From: Chimaeribacter coloradensis
GTDB lineage: Bacteria; Pseudomonadota; Gammaproteobacteria; Enterobacterales; Enterobacteriaceae
Direction of reading: 5' to 3'
Assembly (NCBI RefSeq): GCF_002858715.1
Contig: NZ_PJZH01000003.1
Location: forward strand, 310,001 to 374,000
Length of the DNA: 64,000 bases
Shown: piece by piece, positions 53,720 to 63,880 of the stretch
How positions within the stretch are numbered: position 1 is the first letter of the stretch
Layout of the letters: each line of letters begins with the position of its first letter
The notes under the pieces: model-generated
Databases searched by the model: none
The model's input: the letters and a program-made list of their open reading frames with translations, nothing else
Told to the model about the DNA's origin: nothing
Program-made: the position numbers and the translations under genes

Positions 53720-55701
53720 GCCGCCGTACCCCCACCGCTGCGCTGCTGACTTTCTGCCTGTTGACCGCCGCCTGCCTGGCGCTCAGCGCCTATAACCTGC
53801 GCTGGCAGTTGCCCCTTTCCCTCTGGCCGCAAGGCTTCTGGCACCCGGCGGTGGAGGACGTCCGCCAGATGGTGTTCCACTTCAGCCTGTTGCCGCGCAT
53901 CGTGGTGGCGCTGCTGGCCGGGGCCGGGCTGGCGCTGGCCGGGGTGCTGTTCCAGCAGGTGCTGCGTAACCCGCTGGCGGAACCGGCGACCCTGGGCGTT
54001 TCTGCCGGGGCGCAGCTCGGGCTGGCGATTGTCACCCTCTGGCCGATGCCGGGCGGCGCGCTGACGCAGCAGTTCGCGGCGATGGCCGGGGCGCTGCTGA
54101 TCGGCGCGCTGGTGTTCGGCGTCGCCTGGGGCAAGCGGATGTCACCGGTGACGCTGATCCTCGCCGGGCTGGTGCTCAGCCTCTACTGCGGGGCGGTGAA
54201 CGGCCTGCTGGCGCTGTTCAACTACGACCAGTTGCAGAGCCTGTTCCTCTGGAGCAGCGGCGCGCTCAACCAGCAGGACTGGCACATCGCCGCGTTCCTG
54301 CTGCCGCGGCTGGCGCTGGCGCTGGTGGTGTCACTGCTGCTGCTGCGGCCGATGACGCTGCTGGGGCTGGATGACGGCATCGCCCGTAACCTCGGGCTGG
54401 GGCTGTCCGCCGCGCGGCTCGGGGCGCTCGGCGTGGCGATTGTGCTCAGCGCGCAAATCGTCAACGCCGTCGGCGTGATCGGCTTTGTCGGGCTGTTCTC
54501 GCCGCTGCTGGCGACGCTGCTCGGCGCGCGCCGCCTGATGAGCCGTTTGCTGCTGGCCCCGCTGCTGGGGGCGCTGCTGCTGTGGCTCACTGACCAGATC
54601 ATGCTCTGGCTCAGCCACGTCTGGCAGGATGTGCCGACCGGCGCGGCCACCGCGCTGGTGGGTGCGCCGCTACTGCTGTGGCTGCTGCCGCGCCTGCGCC
54701 ACCGCACCGCCCCGCCGATGGGGCAGGGCGGCAGCGTACCGGCCGAGCGCGGCCACCTGCCGCTCTGGATCGGCGGCGGGCTGCTCTGCCTGCTGGCCGG
54801 GCTGTGGCTGGCGCTGGCGTTCGGCCGCGATATGTCCGGCTGGGTCTGGGCGCACGGTGACCTCTTCACGCAACTGCTGCCGTGGCGGATGCCGCGGGTC
54901 ATGGCGGCGCTGGCGGCCGGTGTGATGCTGGGCGCGGCAGGCACCCTGATGCAGAAGCTCACCGGCAACCCGATGGCCAGCCCGGAAGTGCTGGGCATCA
55001 GCTCCGGCGCGGCGTTCGGCGTGGTGCTGATGCTGTTCCTGGTGCCGGGGGACGCCTTCGCCTGGCTGCTGCCTGCGGGCAGCCTGGGCGCGGCGGGCAC
55101 GCTGCTGATCATTATGCTGGTGGCCGCGCGCGGCAGCTTCTCCCCGGCGCGGATGCTGCTGGCGGGGATCGGCCTCAGCACCGCTTTCACTACGCTGATT
55201 ACGCTGCTGATGGCGAGCGGCGACCCGCGCATGGGCCGCCTGCTGACCTGGATCTCCGGTTCCACCTATTCGGTGACGCCGGAAGAGGCGTGGCGCAGTG
55301 CGCTGCTGGCTGTGCTGCTGCTGGCCGTGGCCCCGCTCTGCCGCCGCTGGCTGGTGATCCTGCCGCTGGGCAGCGCGACTTCCCGCTCTGTCGGGCTGGC
55401 GCTGGCCCCGACGCGGCTGGCGATCCTGCTGCTGGCAGCGGTGATGACGGCGGTGGCGACGCTGACCATCGGCCCGCTGAGCTTTGTCGGGCTGATGGCC
55501 CCGCATATGGCGAGGATGATGGGCTTCCGCCGCGCGGTGCCGCAACTGGTGATGGCCTCGCTGCTGGGCGGGATGCTGATGCTGCTGGCGGACTGGGGGG
55601 GGCGGATGCTGCTGTTCCCGAACCAGATCCCGGCCGGGCTGCTGGCGACCTTTATCGGCGCGCCCTACTTCATCTACCTGCTGCGCAAGCAGGCGGCGTA
55701 G
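53716..55701 (+). CDS. fhuB: Fused iron(III)-hydroxamate permease FhuB
   Basis: Inner-membrane permease of 661 residues (E. coli 660), a tandem fusion of two FecCD-type domains (about 1-325 and 335-661), each with around ten helices. Both halves contain the coupling motif for FhuC: NPLAEPATLGVSAGAQLG in the first and NPMASPEVLGISSGAAFG in the second. The ATG overlaps the fhuD stop (ATGA). It completes the ferrichrome system. Confidence 0.96.
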   Translation: MSRRTPTAALLTFCLLTAACLALSAYNLRWQLPLSLWPQGFWHPAVEDVRQMVFHFSLLPRIVVALLAGAGLALAGVLFQQVLRNPLAEPATLGVSAGAQLGLAIVTLWPMPGGALTQQFAAMAGALLIGALVFGVAWGKRMSPVTLILAGLVLSLYCGAVNGLLALFNYDQLQSLFLWSSGALNQQDWHIAAFLLPRLALALVVSLLLLRPMTLLGLDDGIARNLGLGLSAARLGALGVAIVLSAQIVNAVGVIGFVGLFSPLLATLLGARRLMSRLLLAPLLGALLLWLTDQIMLWLSHVWQDVPTGAATALVGAPLLLWLLPRLRHRTAPPMGQGGSVPAERGHLPLWIGGGLLCLLAGLWLALAFGRDMSGWVWAHGDLFTQLLPWRMPRVMAALAAGVMLGAAGTLMQKLTGNPMASPEVLGISSGAAFGVVLMLFLVPGDAFAWLLPAGSLGAAGTLLIIMLVAARGSFSPARMLLAGIGLSTAFTTLITLLMASGDPRMGRLLTWISGSTYSVTPEEAWRSALLAVLLLAVAPLCRRWLVILPLGSATSRSVGLALAPTRLAILLLAAVMTAVATLTIGPLSFVGLMAPHMARMMGFRRAVPQLVMASLLGGMLMLLADWGGRMLLFPNQIPAGLLATFIGAPYFIYLLRKQAA

Positions 55702-55740
55702 GCCGGGGCAGAACGCAGAAACAAGACATGCAGAAACAAC

Positions 55741-55766
55741 AAAGGGGCCAGACGGCCCCTTTTTTC
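55741..55766. terminator. Bidirectional terminator between fhuB and hemL
   Basis: AAAGGGGCC / GGCCCCTTT with AGAC loop, T-run to the right and A-run to the left. It serves fhuACDB and the convergent hemL. Confidence 0.92.
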
Positions 55767-55777
55767 ATGGTGTGACC

Positions 55778-57067
55778 TCAGAGCTGCGCGAAGCAGCGGC
55801 GGGCGGCGTCGATGGTGCGCTGAATATCTTCCTGCGTGTGCGCGAGGGACATAAACCCGGCCTCAAACGCAGACGGTGCCAGATAGACCCCTTCCTCCAG
55901 CATCAGGTGGAAGAAGCGCTTGAAGCGCTCCACGTCGCACCCCATCACATCCTGGTAGCAGGTGATGCGTTCGGCGTCGGTGAAGAAGAGGCCGAACATG
56001 CCGCCGACGCGGTTCACCACCAGCGGGATGTTCTCCGCTTCTGCCGCCGCCAGCAGGCCGGTGGCGAGGTTTTCGGTGAGGTCGGTCAGCGTCTCATGGG
56101 TGCCCGGCTGGGCGATCTGCGTCAGGCAGGCGTAACCGGCCGCCATGGCGATCGGGTTGCCGGAGAGCGTTCCGGCCTGGTAGACCGGGCCGGTCGGCGC
56201 CAGCGCGGCCATCACGTCGCGGCGGCCGCCGAACGCGCCCACCGGCATCCCGCCGCCGATGATTTTGCCCAGGCAGGTCAGGTCCGGCACCACGCCGTAG
56301 TGCGCCTGCGCACCCGCCAGCGCCACGCGGAAGCCGGTCATCACTTCGTCGATGATCAGCAGCGCGCCGAACTCATCACACAGTGCGCGCAGCCCCGGCA
56401 GGAATTCCGGCAGCGGCGGCACGCAGTTCATGTTACCGGCCACCGGTTCGACGATGATACAGGCGATGTCGTCCGGGAACTGTTCAAACGCGGTGCGCAC
56501 GGAACCGAGGTCGTTATAGGTGCAGGTCAGGGTATGTTTGGCGAAATCCGCCGGGACGCCCGGCGAGTTCGGCTGGCCGAGGGTCAGTGCGCCGGAACCG
56601 GCTTTGACCAGCAGGTGGTCAGCGTGGCCGTGGTAGCAGCCTTCAAACTTGATGATCTTGTCGCGGTGGGTAAAGCCGCGCGCCAGGCGGATGGCGCTCA
56701 TGGTCGCCTCGGTGCCGGAGTTCACCATCCGCACCATGTCCATGGTCGGCACCAGTCCGGTCACCAGCTCCGCCATCTTCACTTCCATCTCGGTAGGCGC
56801 GCCGAAGCTCAGGCCACGGGAGGCCGCCTCAATCACCGCTTCGCGGATTTCCGCATTATTGTGCCCCAGCACCATCGGCCCCCAGGAGCCGACATAGTCG
56901 ATGTAGGCTTTGCCGTCGGCATCAAACAGGTAGGCCCCGTCCGCATGTTCGACGAACAGCGGCACGCCGCCGACGCCGGTAAAGGCACGTACCGGCGAGT
57001 TAACGCCGCCGGGAATAAGGTCCTGCGCCCGGGTAAACAGACTCTCGGACTTGCTGTGTTGGCTCAT
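55778..57067 (-). CDS. hemL: Glutamate-1-semialdehyde 2,1-aminomutase
   Basis: PLP enzyme making 5-aminolevulinate for haem by the C5 route. 429 residues (E. coli 426). The PLP lysine is in [24 protein letters not shown] and [10 protein letters not shown] are the other cofactor-binding blocks. Monocistronic, divergent from clcA across 233 bp. Confidence 0.97.
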   Translation of the reverse strand: MSQHSKSESLFTRAQDLIPGGVNSPVRAFTGVGGVPLFVEHADGAYLFDADGKAYIDYVGSWGPMVLGHNNAEIREAVIEAASRGLSFGAPTEMEVKMAELVTGLVPTMDMVRMVNSGTEATMSAIRLARGFTHRDKIIKFEGCYHGHADHLLVKAGSGALTLGQPNSPGVPADFAKHTLTCTYNDLGSVRTAFEQFPDDIACIIVEPVAGNMNCVPPLPEFLPGLRALCDEFGALLIIDEVMTGFRVALAGAQAHYGVVPDLTCLGKIIGGGMPVGAFGGRRDVMAALAPTGPVYQAGTLSGNPIAMAAGYACLTQIAQPGTHETLTDLTENLATGLLAAAEAENIPLVVNRVGGMFGLFFTDAERITCYQDVMGCDVERFKRFFHLMLEEGVYLAPSAFEAGFMSLAHTQEDIQRTIDAARRCFAQL

Positions 57068-57300
57068 GAAACGGCTCCTGAAAAGGTTCGCATCGTCGGG
57101 ATGCAGAAGATAACCCCATTATTCTAGTGAAGTGGGGCGCGTTATGAAATCGTTGCCGGGCAGTGAACGGCCCGCCACGGTGAGAAAAACGTGCCATTTT
57201 GTTGCAGCCGCTGTGCGGCAGCGTAGGATAACCGGCGCTGATGTGTGGGACGCGCCGCCCCGGCGCGTTGTTTTCCCCAATGCCTGTTGGAAGAACCCGG

Positions 57301-58734
57301 ATGATGACCCAAGACCAGACCCGCCCGCTTTCCCCCCTCCGCCTGCGGCGCAGTGACCTGCTGCGGCACTTTCTGCGGCGTGACAAAACCCCGGTGGCGA
57401 TCCTGGTGGTGGCGGCGCTGGTAGGCGGCGTGACCGGCCTGCTCGGCGTGGGCTTTGAGCGGGCGGTGGGCTGGGTAACGCAGCAGCGGCTCGGCGCGCT
57501 GCACGGGGCAGCGGGGCAGGCGTGGCTGCTCTGGCCGCTGGCGTTTGTGCTCTCTGCCCTGCTGGCGATGGTGGGCTACCTGCTGGTGCGGAAATATGCG
57601 CCGGAAGCGGGCGGCTCCGGCATCCCGGAGATTGAGGGCGCGCTGGAGGAGCTGCGGCCGGTGCGCTGGTGGCGGGTGATCCCGGTGAAGTTCGTCGGCG
57701 GCATGGGCACGCTGGGGGCCGGGATGGTGCTGGGGCGCGAGGGGCCGACGGTGCAGATCGGCGGCAACGTCGGCAAAATGCTGGTGGATCTGTTCCGCCT
57801 GAAAAGCGCGGAGGCGCGCCACTCGCTGCTGGCCACCGGCGCGGCGGCCGGGCTGTCTGCGGCCTTCAACGCGCCGCTGGCCGGTATCCTGTTTATTATC
57901 GAGGAGATGCGCCTGCAGTTCCGCTACAGCCTGATCTCCATTAAAGCCGTGTTCATCGGCGTGATCGCCTCCAGCGTGGTGTACCAGGCGTTTAACGGCA
58001 GCGCGACCGTGATTCAGATCGGCAAATTACAGGCGGCGGCGATGCCTACGCTGTGGCTCTATCTGCTGCTCGGGATGCTGTTTGGGCTGGTCGGCGTGCT
58101 GTTCAACGCACTGATCTTCCGCACCCAGGATCTGTTCCAGCGGCTGCATGGCGGGCAGTTGCGCAGGATCCTGTTGACGGGCGGGCTGCTGGGCGGGCTG
58201 TGCGGTGTGCTGGGGCTGATGATGCCGGCGGCCGCGGGCGGCGGCTTTGGGCTGATCCCGCAGGCGGCGCTGGGGCACTACACGCTGGGGACGCTGCTGG
58301 CCCTCTTTTTCACCCGCATCATCACCACGCTGCTCTGTTTCTGCTCCGGCGCGCCGGGCGGAATTTTCGCGCCGATGCTGGCGCTCGGCACGCTGGGCGG
58401 CACCGCCTTCGGCCTGGCCTGCAGCATGCTGTTCCCGCACTATGGCCTGCAGGCAGGCACCTTTGCGATAGCCGGTATGGGGGCGCTGTTTGCCGCCACC
58501 GTGCGCGCGCCGCTGACCGGCATTGTGCTGGTACTGGAGATGACGGACAACTACCAGCTGATCCTGCCGATGATCATTACCTGCCTGGGCGCGACGCTGG
58601 TGGCGCAATTTCTCGGCGGCAAGCCCTTGTATTCCACCCTGCTGGCCCGCACGTTAGAACGTCAGGCCCGTGAACAGCGGGCGAAAGCGCCGCAAGCGGC
58701 TGACAATCCTCAGGGAAACCGCCCCCTGCGGTGA
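57301..58734 (+). CDS. clcA: H+/Cl- exchange transporter ClcA
   Basis: Inner-membrane chloride/proton antiporter used in extreme acid resistance. 477 residues from ATG 57301 (E. coli 473), about 18 helices. Chloride-site motifs are GSGIPE, GREGP (gating Glu148 equivalent) and GAPGGIFAP; the internal proton glutamate is in LFIIEEM. TTGGAAG lies 7 bases upstream of the chosen start. An adjacent ATG at 57304 is possible, and a frame from 57241 adds 20 unrelated residues. Confidence 0.95.
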   Translation: MMTQDQTRPLSPLRLRRSDLLRHFLRRDKTPVAILVVAALVGGVTGLLGVGFERAVGWVTQQRLGALHGAAGQAWLLWPLAFVLSALLAMVGYLLVRKYAPEAGGSGIPEIEGALEELRPVRWWRVIPVKFVGGMGTLGAGMVLGREGPTVQIGGNVGKMLVDLFRLKSAEARHSLLATGAAAGLSAAFNAPLAGILFIIEEMRLQFRYSLISIKAVFIGVIASSVVYQAFNGSATVIQIGKLQAAAMPTLWLYLLLGMLFGLVGVLFNALIFRTQDLFQRLHGGQLRRILLTGGLLGGLCGVLGLMMPAAAGGGFGLIPQAALGHYTLGTLLALFFTRIITTLLCFCSGAPGGIFAPMLALGTLGGTAFGLACSMLFPHYGLQAGTFAIAGMGALFAATVRAPLTGIVLVLEMTDNYQLILPMIITCLGATLVAQFLGGKPLYSTLLARTLERQAREQRAKAPQAADNPQGNRPLR

Positions 58735-58827
58735 ATACTTGAACAGACCACTCAGGTATTGGATAATCAGGGTATTATTCAGGCGGCTATGGGTGCACCC
58801 TGAAGTAAAACTGGTTGGAGTATAAAA

Positions 58828-59175
58828 ATGAGTGATGACGTCGTAGCACTGCCCCTGCAATTTACTGAAGCAGCCGCACACAAAGTAAAAAACCTGATTG
58901 CGGACGAAGAGAACCCGAACCTGAAACTGCGGGTCTATATCACCGGTGGGGGGTGCAGCGGGTTCCAGTATGGCTTCACCTTTGACGATCAGATCAACGA
59001 CGGTGACATGACCATCGAGAAAGCGGGCGTGGCGCTGGTCGTCGACCCGATGAGCCTGCAATACCTGGTGGGCGGCTCCGTGGACTACACCGAAGGGCTG
59101 GAAGGGTCGCGCTTTATTGTGACCAACCCGAATGCCAAAACCACCTGCGGCTGCGGCTCGTCCTTCAGTATCTGA
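58828..59175 (+). CDS. erpA: Iron-sulfur cluster insertion protein ErpA
   Basis: A-type carrier that delivers [Fe-S] clusters to targets including IspG and IspH. 115 residues (E. coli 114), with the three conserved cysteines in [11 protein letters not shown] and [16 protein letters not shown] precedes the ATG by 9 bases. Monocistronic, with its own terminator. Confidence 0.98.
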   Translation: MSDDVVALPLQFTEAAAHKVKNLIADEENPNLKLRVYITGGGCSGFQYGFTFDDQINDGDMTIEKAGVALVVDPMSLQYLVGGSVDYTEGLEGSRFIVTNPNAKTTCGCGSSFSI

Positions 59176-59194
59176 CGCGGCAAACGCTGCACAG

Positions 59195-59231
59195 AAAAAA
59201 ACCCGTGTGCCGGTGGCAGACGGGTTTTTTA
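59195..59231 (+). terminator. Rho-independent terminator after erpA
   Basis: AAAACCCGT / ACGGGTTTT with an inner TGCC / GGCA stem, followed by T-run; about 20 bases beyond the erpA stop. Confidence 0.9.
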
Positions 59232-59297
59232 TTAATGTTATTAGTATATTTGGGTAAAACGCATTGCTGTGTGTAGTGCGGCCCACCCTCGCAACCC

Positions 59298-59570
59298 TTA
59301 CCATTCAAAGGTCACAAGCTGCGTCTGTTGCGCCGCGTTGCCCGTCAGAGGGGCCTCTTTCTTCAGCGCCTGAGTGCGGATAACCGGCTGATAGCGGGCA
59401 TCGCTGCCGCAGTCTGCCGTGGGTGTGGCATTTGTCACCGTGACTGCGCATTGCGGCACAATCACCAGACGGACATTTATCACGCCCTGGGCACCCATGC
59501 CCTGACTTCCGATGGCCGCTGCCGGCAATACCCACAGCGCAAACAGCGCGCTGAAAAGGTGTTGTCGCAT
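59298..59570 (-). CDS. Small secreted protein of unknown function
   Basis: 90 residues. A signal peptide of about 19 residues (RQHLFSALFALWVLPAAAIG) is followed by a beta-type mature region with two cysteines (VPQCAVTV, TADCGSD), likely a disulfide, and a C-terminus ending FEW. Size, cysteine spacing and layout faintly recall the YehE/DUF2574 family or a truncated fimbrial-subunit fold; this is a weak impression. AGGA is 11 bases upstream of the ATG. A frame starting at 59577 overlaps in another phase and lacks a signal peptide. The 310-bp upstream region is rich in inverted repeats. E. coli has no gene here. Confidence 0.6.
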   Translation of the reverse strand: MRQHLFSALFALWVLPAAAIGSQGMGAQGVINVRLVIVPQCAVTVTNATPTADCGSDARYQPVIRTQALKKEAPLTGNAAQQTQLVTFEW

Positions 59571-59600
59571 AGGTCATAATCCTGGTGTTAAAGCGGTGCT

Positions 59601-59692
59601 CAACGCACCAGTAATCTCATTATCGGCATGGGATGATGCCGGCTTTAGCCGATCTGGGCATCCCGTAAGTTAACCGGTTTACTGGTGCGTTG
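59601..59692. repeat. Cruciform-type element with 14-bp terminal inverted repeats
   Basis: CAACGCACCAGTAA (59601-59614) and its exact complement (59679-59692) bound a 92-bp unit. Inside are nested GGGATG (59630-59635) / CATCCC (59659-59664) and CGGC / GCCG (59640-59651). It could be a tiny non-autonomous element, or the leader of the small secreted protein gene. No target-site duplication was seen. Confidence 0.6.
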
Positions 59693-59748
59693 TTTTCCAA
59701 GCCGTCTTGAGTCTCAAGGAAGGAATCAGGGGCGGCATCAGAGGGGTA

Positions 59749-59784
59749 ATTGAGAAGCGAAACAGTGAACGCCCGCTTCTCAAT
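59749..59784. repeat. Perfect 11-bp inverted repeat
   Basis: ATTGAGAAGCG (59749-59759) and CGCTTCTCAAT (59774-59784) around a 14-base loop. A smaller one, CTTGA-GTC-TCAAG, lies at 59706-59718. The remaining AT-rich DNA up to 59881 shows only possible promoter sequence (TATATT on the minus strand). Confidence 0.6.
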
Positions 59785-59881
59785 GCGCATGAATATAACA
59801 GAATCGATCAGTTTGGCGAATGTTTTTTAATCAATAAATAATTAATTAATATTTAAGCAAATGCGAATTGTTCGCGGACGT

Positions 59882-60502
59882 TTAATGGCTGCTGTTTTCC
59901 AGCTCAAAGGTAGGCAATTTCAGGTGCCAGCGGATCGCTGCCAGCCGGATCGCCAGGGTGATCGCCATGCCGAGCAGCGTCGCCTGGGAGAGCGGCATCC
60001 CCAGGGCATAAGCCACCGTGTGGGCGATGCCGCCGGCGATACAGGCGGTGGCGTAGATCTCGGTGCGCAGGATCATCGGAATTTCACGCGCCAGGATGTC
60101 GCGGATGATGCCGCCGCCCACGCCGGTGATCACCCCCATGCAGACCGCCACCAGCGGGCCGGTGCCGGCCGCCAGCGCCTTGTTGACGCCGATGCCGACA
60201 AACACCGCCAGCCCGACGGCGTCCAGCACCGGCAGCACCCACTTCGGCAGCCGCCGCGGCTGGCGCACCAGCCCGATGGTCAGCAGACAGGTAACCATCG
60301 CCACCACCAGATCGGTGGGGTCACGCACCCAGAACACCGGGCCGTGGTCCAGCGCCATGTCGCGGATGGTGCCGCCGCCAATCGCCGTGACCACGCCGAG
60401 CACCAGCACACCAAACGGATCCATACGCAGTTTACCCGCCAGCAGCACGCCGGAGATGGCAAACACCGCCGTGCCTAAAATATCCAGAATATAGAGCAGC
60501 AT
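59882..60502 (-). CDS. yadS: TRIC-type cation channel family protein YadS
   Basis: Inner-membrane protein of 206 residues with seven predicted helices and two repeats of the UPF0126/TRIC domain, each bearing the glycine triplet AIGGGTIRD and GVGGGIIRD. Prokaryotic TRIC proteins conduct monovalent cations; the physiological role is unclear. It follows btuF immediately (one base) in mtnN-btuF-yadS. Confidence 0.93.
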   Translation of the reverse strand: MLLYILDILGTAVFAISGVLLAGKLRMDPFGVLVLGVVTAIGGGTIRDMALDHGPVFWVRDPTDLVVAMVTCLLTIGLVRQPRRLPKWVLPVLDAVGLAVFVGIGVNKALAAGTGPLVAVCMGVITGVGGGIIRDILAREIPMILRTEIYATACIAGGIAHTVAYALGMPLSQATLLGMAITLAIRLAAIRWHLKLPTFELENSSH

Positions 60503-60503
60503 A

Positions 60504-61355
60504 TCAACGATCGTTCCGGGCAGAAGAAGAGGGGGCGGGCAGGGCCGCCAGCTGCGGGCAGAGCTGCCGCGCGGCCAGCATAATACGCGGCCCGGCCCGG
60601 CTGAACCAGTCTGAATTGAGGGCGATCACCGGCACGCTTAATTGGGGCTGCCACCAGGCGGCCACCGCCCGTTGTGCGGCCTGGTCGCCGGGGGTGACGA
60701 TCGCTGCCGGGCGGCGCATCAGCACCTGTTCACGGCTCACCTGCGGCCAGGGCACCGGGCTTTGGGCAAACAGGTTTTGCGCGCCGCACAGCGTCAGGAT
60801 CTCGCTCTGCAGCGTCTTCCCGGAGGCGGTGAACAGCGGCCGGGTGCCGAACTGCAACAGCACCGGCAGCGGCGTGGCGCGCGCATACTGCCGCTGCAAT
60901 GCCGCCCGCTCCGTGCGTAACTGCTGGGCCGCCCGGTGGCCGGTCTCCGGCTGCGCGCTGTAGCCCGCCAGCTGATCCAGCGCCGCGGCCACCTGCTCCA
61001 CGCTCTGGGGATCGAGGGTGATCACCGGCACCCCGAGCGACTGCAGTTGATCCAGCGACCGCTGCGGGTTGCCGCCACGCCACGCCAGCACCAGATCCGG
61101 CTTCAGTGCCACGATCCGCTCCAGGTTGATCCCCTGCCAGCTGGCGACCCGCTCCAGCTTTTCCGCGCCCGGCGGGTAGTCGGCGTAGTCACTGGCGGCC
61201 ACCATCTGCGGCCCCAGCCCGGCGGCGTAGGCCAGCTCCGTGAGGTTGGGTGCCAGGGCGATCACCCGCTGAACGGGCGCGGCAGCAGCGGCATAGGCCA
61301 CAAAAAAAGGCACTGCCGTCAGCAGTGCCTTGAAAACCCGTAACCGGCGCATCAT
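60504..61355 (-). CDS. btuF: Vitamin B12-binding periplasmic protein BtuF
   Basis: Class III periplasmic binding protein delivering cobalamin to BtuCD. 283 residues with a signal peptide of about 25 residues ending AAAAA. Conserved segments are [30 protein letters not shown] and the C-terminal lobe. The ATG overlaps the mtnN stop by one base. btuC and btuD are not in the window. Confidence 0.95.
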   Translation of the reverse strand: MMRRLRVFKALLTAVPFFVAYAAAAAPVQRVIALAPNLTELAYAAGLGPQMVAASDYADYPPGAEKLERVASWQGINLERIVALKPDLVLAWRGGNPQRSLDQLQSLGVPVITLDPQSVEQVAAALDQLAGYSAQPETGHRAAQQLRTERAALQRQYARATPLPVLLQFGTRPLFTASGKTLQSEILTLCGAQNLFAQSPVPWPQVSREQVLMRRPAAIVTPGDQAAQRAVAAWWQPQLSVPVIALNSDWFSRAGPRIMLAARQLCPQLAALPAPSSSARNDR

Positions 61356-62056
61356 CAGCCGCGCTGCGCCAGCGCCTGCACCATGGCGTCCACCATGCGC
61401 GTGGATTGCTCGGCCGCCACCACCAGGAACTCCTCAAAGCTCAGGTGGGAGGCCTGGTCAGCCACGTCGGAGATGGCGCGTACCACCACAAACGGGGTGC
61501 CGAACAGGTGGCAGACGTGGCCGATGGCCGCCGCTTCCATCTCGACGGCCGCCACCTGCGGGAAGGTGGCGCGGATGCGCGCCAGCGGCTCTGCGCCGTT
61601 GATGAAGGCGTCACCGCTGCAGACCAGCCCGCGCACCGCGTTGAGGCCGAGATCGCTGATGCAGCGCGCCGCCAGGTCGATCAGCGCCGCGTCCGCGGTG
61701 AAGGCGGCCGGGCAGCCCGCCATCTGTCCCGGCGCATAGCCGAAGGCGGTGACGTCGGCGTCGTGGTAGCGCACTTCATCGGAGACCACGATGTCACCCA
61801 CTTTCAGGGTGCTGGCCAGCCCGCCGGCGGAGCCGGTGTTGATCACCACGTCCGGTTGGCAGTGCTCCAGCAGCAGGGTGGTCCCCATCGCGGCAGAGAC
61901 TTTGCCGATGCCGGATTTCAGCAGCGCCACGTCGACGCCGTGCAGCGTACCGGTGTAAATTTCACACCCGGCGCGTTGCAGGGTTTCACGGTTTTCAATC
62001 TTGTCGCGCAGCAGGGTGACTTCCTGCTCCATTGCGCCGATGATGCCAACTTTCAT
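61355..62056 (-). CDS. mtnN: 5'-methylthioadenosine/S-adenosylhomocysteine nucleosidase
   Basis: Hydrolyses MTA, SAH and 5'-deoxyadenosine, feeding methionine salvage and the AI-2 precursor pathway. 233 residues (E. coli 232). The catalytic Glu12 is in IIGAMEQEV, Glu174-type residue in [12 protein letters not shown], and Asp197-type in RAISDVAD. It heads the mtnN-btuF-yadS operon and is divergent from dgt. Known synonyms are pfs and mtn. Confidence 0.97.
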   Translation of the reverse strand: MKVGIIGAMEQEVTLLRDKIENRETLQRAGCEIYTGTLHGVDVALLKSGIGKVSAAMGTTLLLEHCQPDVVINTGSAGGLASTLKVGDIVVSDEVRYHDADVTAFGYAPGQMAGCPAAFTADAALIDLAARCISDLGLNAVRGLVCSGDAFINGAEPLARIRATFPQVAAVEMEAAAIGHVCHLFGTPFVVVRAISDVADQASHLSFEEFLVVAAEQSTRMVDAMVQALAQRG

Positions 62057-62194
62057 AGGGATACTCGCAAATGAGATGAGGGTAAATGAACGCGCCGGTT
62101 GATGCAGGCAGGCACGTTTATAAAGCCGGATAGTCTATCATGGCTACAGGTCAGCGCTAATGGCTAATAGACCGCCCCGCGCGGAGGGAGCAGC

Positions 62195-63715
62195 ATGTCA
62201 GAAATCGATTTCAGCAAAAAATTCAGCATAGAGCGCCCGTTCAGCCCGCCGCGGCGTGACCTGGCAGAGCTCGATGCCTATGACATCGTGCGCCAGTTCG
62301 AGAGCGACCGCGGGCGCATCATCAACTCTGCGGCGATCCGCCGCCTGCAACAGAAAACCCAGGTCTTTCCGCTGGAGAAGAATGCGGCGGTGCGCAGCCG
62401 CCTGACCCACTCGCTGGAGGTGCAGCAGGTGGGGCGGCACATCGCCAAGGAGATCCTGCACAAGCTCGGCAAGCAGGGGCGGCTGGAGGCGCTGGGGCTG
62501 TCGGCGCTGGTGGCGCCCTTTGAGAGCGTGGTGGAGATGGCCTGCCTGATGCATGACATCGGCAACCCGCCGTTCGGCCACTTCGGGGAATCGGCGATCA
62601 ATGACTGGTTCGGGCGGCGCATGGCGATTGCGGATGCCCTGACGCCGGAACAGGACAGCTGCCGGGTGCCGCTGCTTACTTTGCGCACCGGAGAGGCGGC
62701 GCTCAACGCCCTGCGCTGCCGCATCCGCCACGATCTCAGCCACTTTGAAGGCAACGCGCAGGCGATCCGGCTGGTGTTCAGCCTGCTGCGCCTCAACCTG
62801 ACCCACACCCAGGTGGCCTGCATCCTGAAATATACCCGCCCGGCGTACTGGGCCGGGCCGGTGCCGCCCGCCTACAGCTACCTGATGAAAAAACCGGGCT
62901 ACTACCTGGCGGAGGAGCCGCTGATTACCCAGTTGCGTGACAAGCTCCAGCTCGGCGAATTCCAGCGCTTCCCGCTGACCTACATCATGGAGGCGGCGGA
63001 CGACATCTCCTACTGCATTGCCGACCTGGAAGACGCGGTAGAGAAGAAGATTTTCACCGTGGAGCAGCTCTACCACCACCTGCAACAGGAGTGGGGCAGC
63101 GCACAGGCCGGCGATCTGTTTGATCTGGTGGTGGGGACAGCCTATAAGAAGATGACGGCGGCGCAAAACTACCGCCACCCGATCGACTATTTCTTTATGG
63201 AGCTGCGGGTGCAGACGGTGAAACGGCTGGTGCCCCATGCCGCGCAGCGCTTTATCGATAACCTGCCGCAGATCTACGAGGGCACGCTGAACCAGGCGTT
63301 GCTGGAGGATCAGAGCCAGGCCAACCGGCTGCTGGAGATCTTCAAGAACGTGGCGTTCCGGCGAGTGTTTAACCACCATGAGGTGGAGGAGCTGGAGTTG
63401 CAGGGCTACCGGGTGATCAGCGGCCTGCTGGATATCTACAGCCCGTTGCTGGAGATGCCGGTGGAGGATTTCCGCCAGTTGAATGAGCAGGACACCCACC
63501 GGCGCTACCCGATTGAGACGCGGCTGTTCCACAAGCTCTCCGGCAAGTACCGCCTGGCCTACACCCAGGCAGTGAGCGAACTTGCCGGCCTGCCCGCCGC
63601 TGAGCAGCCGGTCTGGGAGTACTATTTCCGCGCCCGGCTGATTCAGGATTACATCAGCGGCATGACCGACCTGCACGCCTACGACGAGTACCGGCGGCTG
63701 GCCGCCGCAGAGTAG
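62195..63715 (+). CDS. dgt: Deoxyguanosinetriphosphate triphosphohydrolase
   Basis: HD-domain enzyme hydrolysing dGTP to deoxyguanosine and triphosphate. 506 residues (E. coli 505). The HD motif is in [12 protein letters not shown] (first His) and [11 protein letters not shown] (His-Asp), with the final Asp in [26 protein letters not shown] precedes the ATG. It stands just upstream of degP. Confidence 0.97.
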   Translation: MSEIDFSKKFSIERPFSPPRRDLAELDAYDIVRQFESDRGRIINSAAIRRLQQKTQVFPLEKNAAVRSRLTHSLEVQQVGRHIAKEILHKLGKQGRLEALGLSALVAPFESVVEMACLMHDIGNPPFGHFGESAINDWFGRRMAIADALTPEQDSCRVPLLTLRTGEAALNALRCRIRHDLSHFEGNAQAIRLVFSLLRLNLTHTQVACILKYTRPAYWAGPVPPAYSYLMKKPGYYLAEEPLITQLRDKLQLGEFQRFPLTYIMEAADDISYCIADLEDAVEKKIFTVEQLYHHLQQEWGSAQAGDLFDLVVGTAYKKMTAAQNYRHPIDYFFMELRVQTVKRLVPHAAQRFIDNLPQIYEGTLNQALLEDQSQANRLLEIFKNVAFRRVFNHHEVEELELQGYRVISGLLDIYSPLLEMPVEDFRQLNEQDTHRRYPIETRLFHKLSGKYRLAYTQAVSELAGLPAAEQPVWEYYFRARLIQDYISGMTDLHAYDEYRRLAAAE

Positions 63716-63789
63716 GGCAGGGGAGGTTAAAAAATGGACTTTTGTAAAGGCGTTGAACACTTTTTTACCATTGCTGAATCGACGCCGGT

Positions 63790-63816
63790 GAACTTAAGGT
63801 GATTAATTACATCTTA
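63790..63816 (+). promoter_or_regulatory. Sigma-E promoter of degP
   Basis: GAACTT (63790-63795), 16 bases, TCTTA (63812-63816) fits the sigma-E pattern GGAACTT-N16-TCTRA apart from one change in each element. It predicts a leader of about 60 nt and envelope-stress induction. Confidence 0.8.
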
Positions 63817-63880
63817 CTCAGCACGGCTACACCGTCAGTATTGTTCTTGTCGCATCAATAAATTAAAGAGATACAGACAA

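Noticed and set aside
59601-59692. ERIC or REP element
   Set aside because: Neither the ERIC core nor the REP hairpin consensus is present; the terminal repeats differ.
62198-63760. 520-codon open frame antisense to dgt
   Set aside because: Composition artefact with no recognisable protein features.
63744-63771. CpxR box upstream of degP
   Set aside because: GTAAA at 63744-63748 has no second GTAAA at the required 5-bp spacing, only an inverted TTTTTAC further on.
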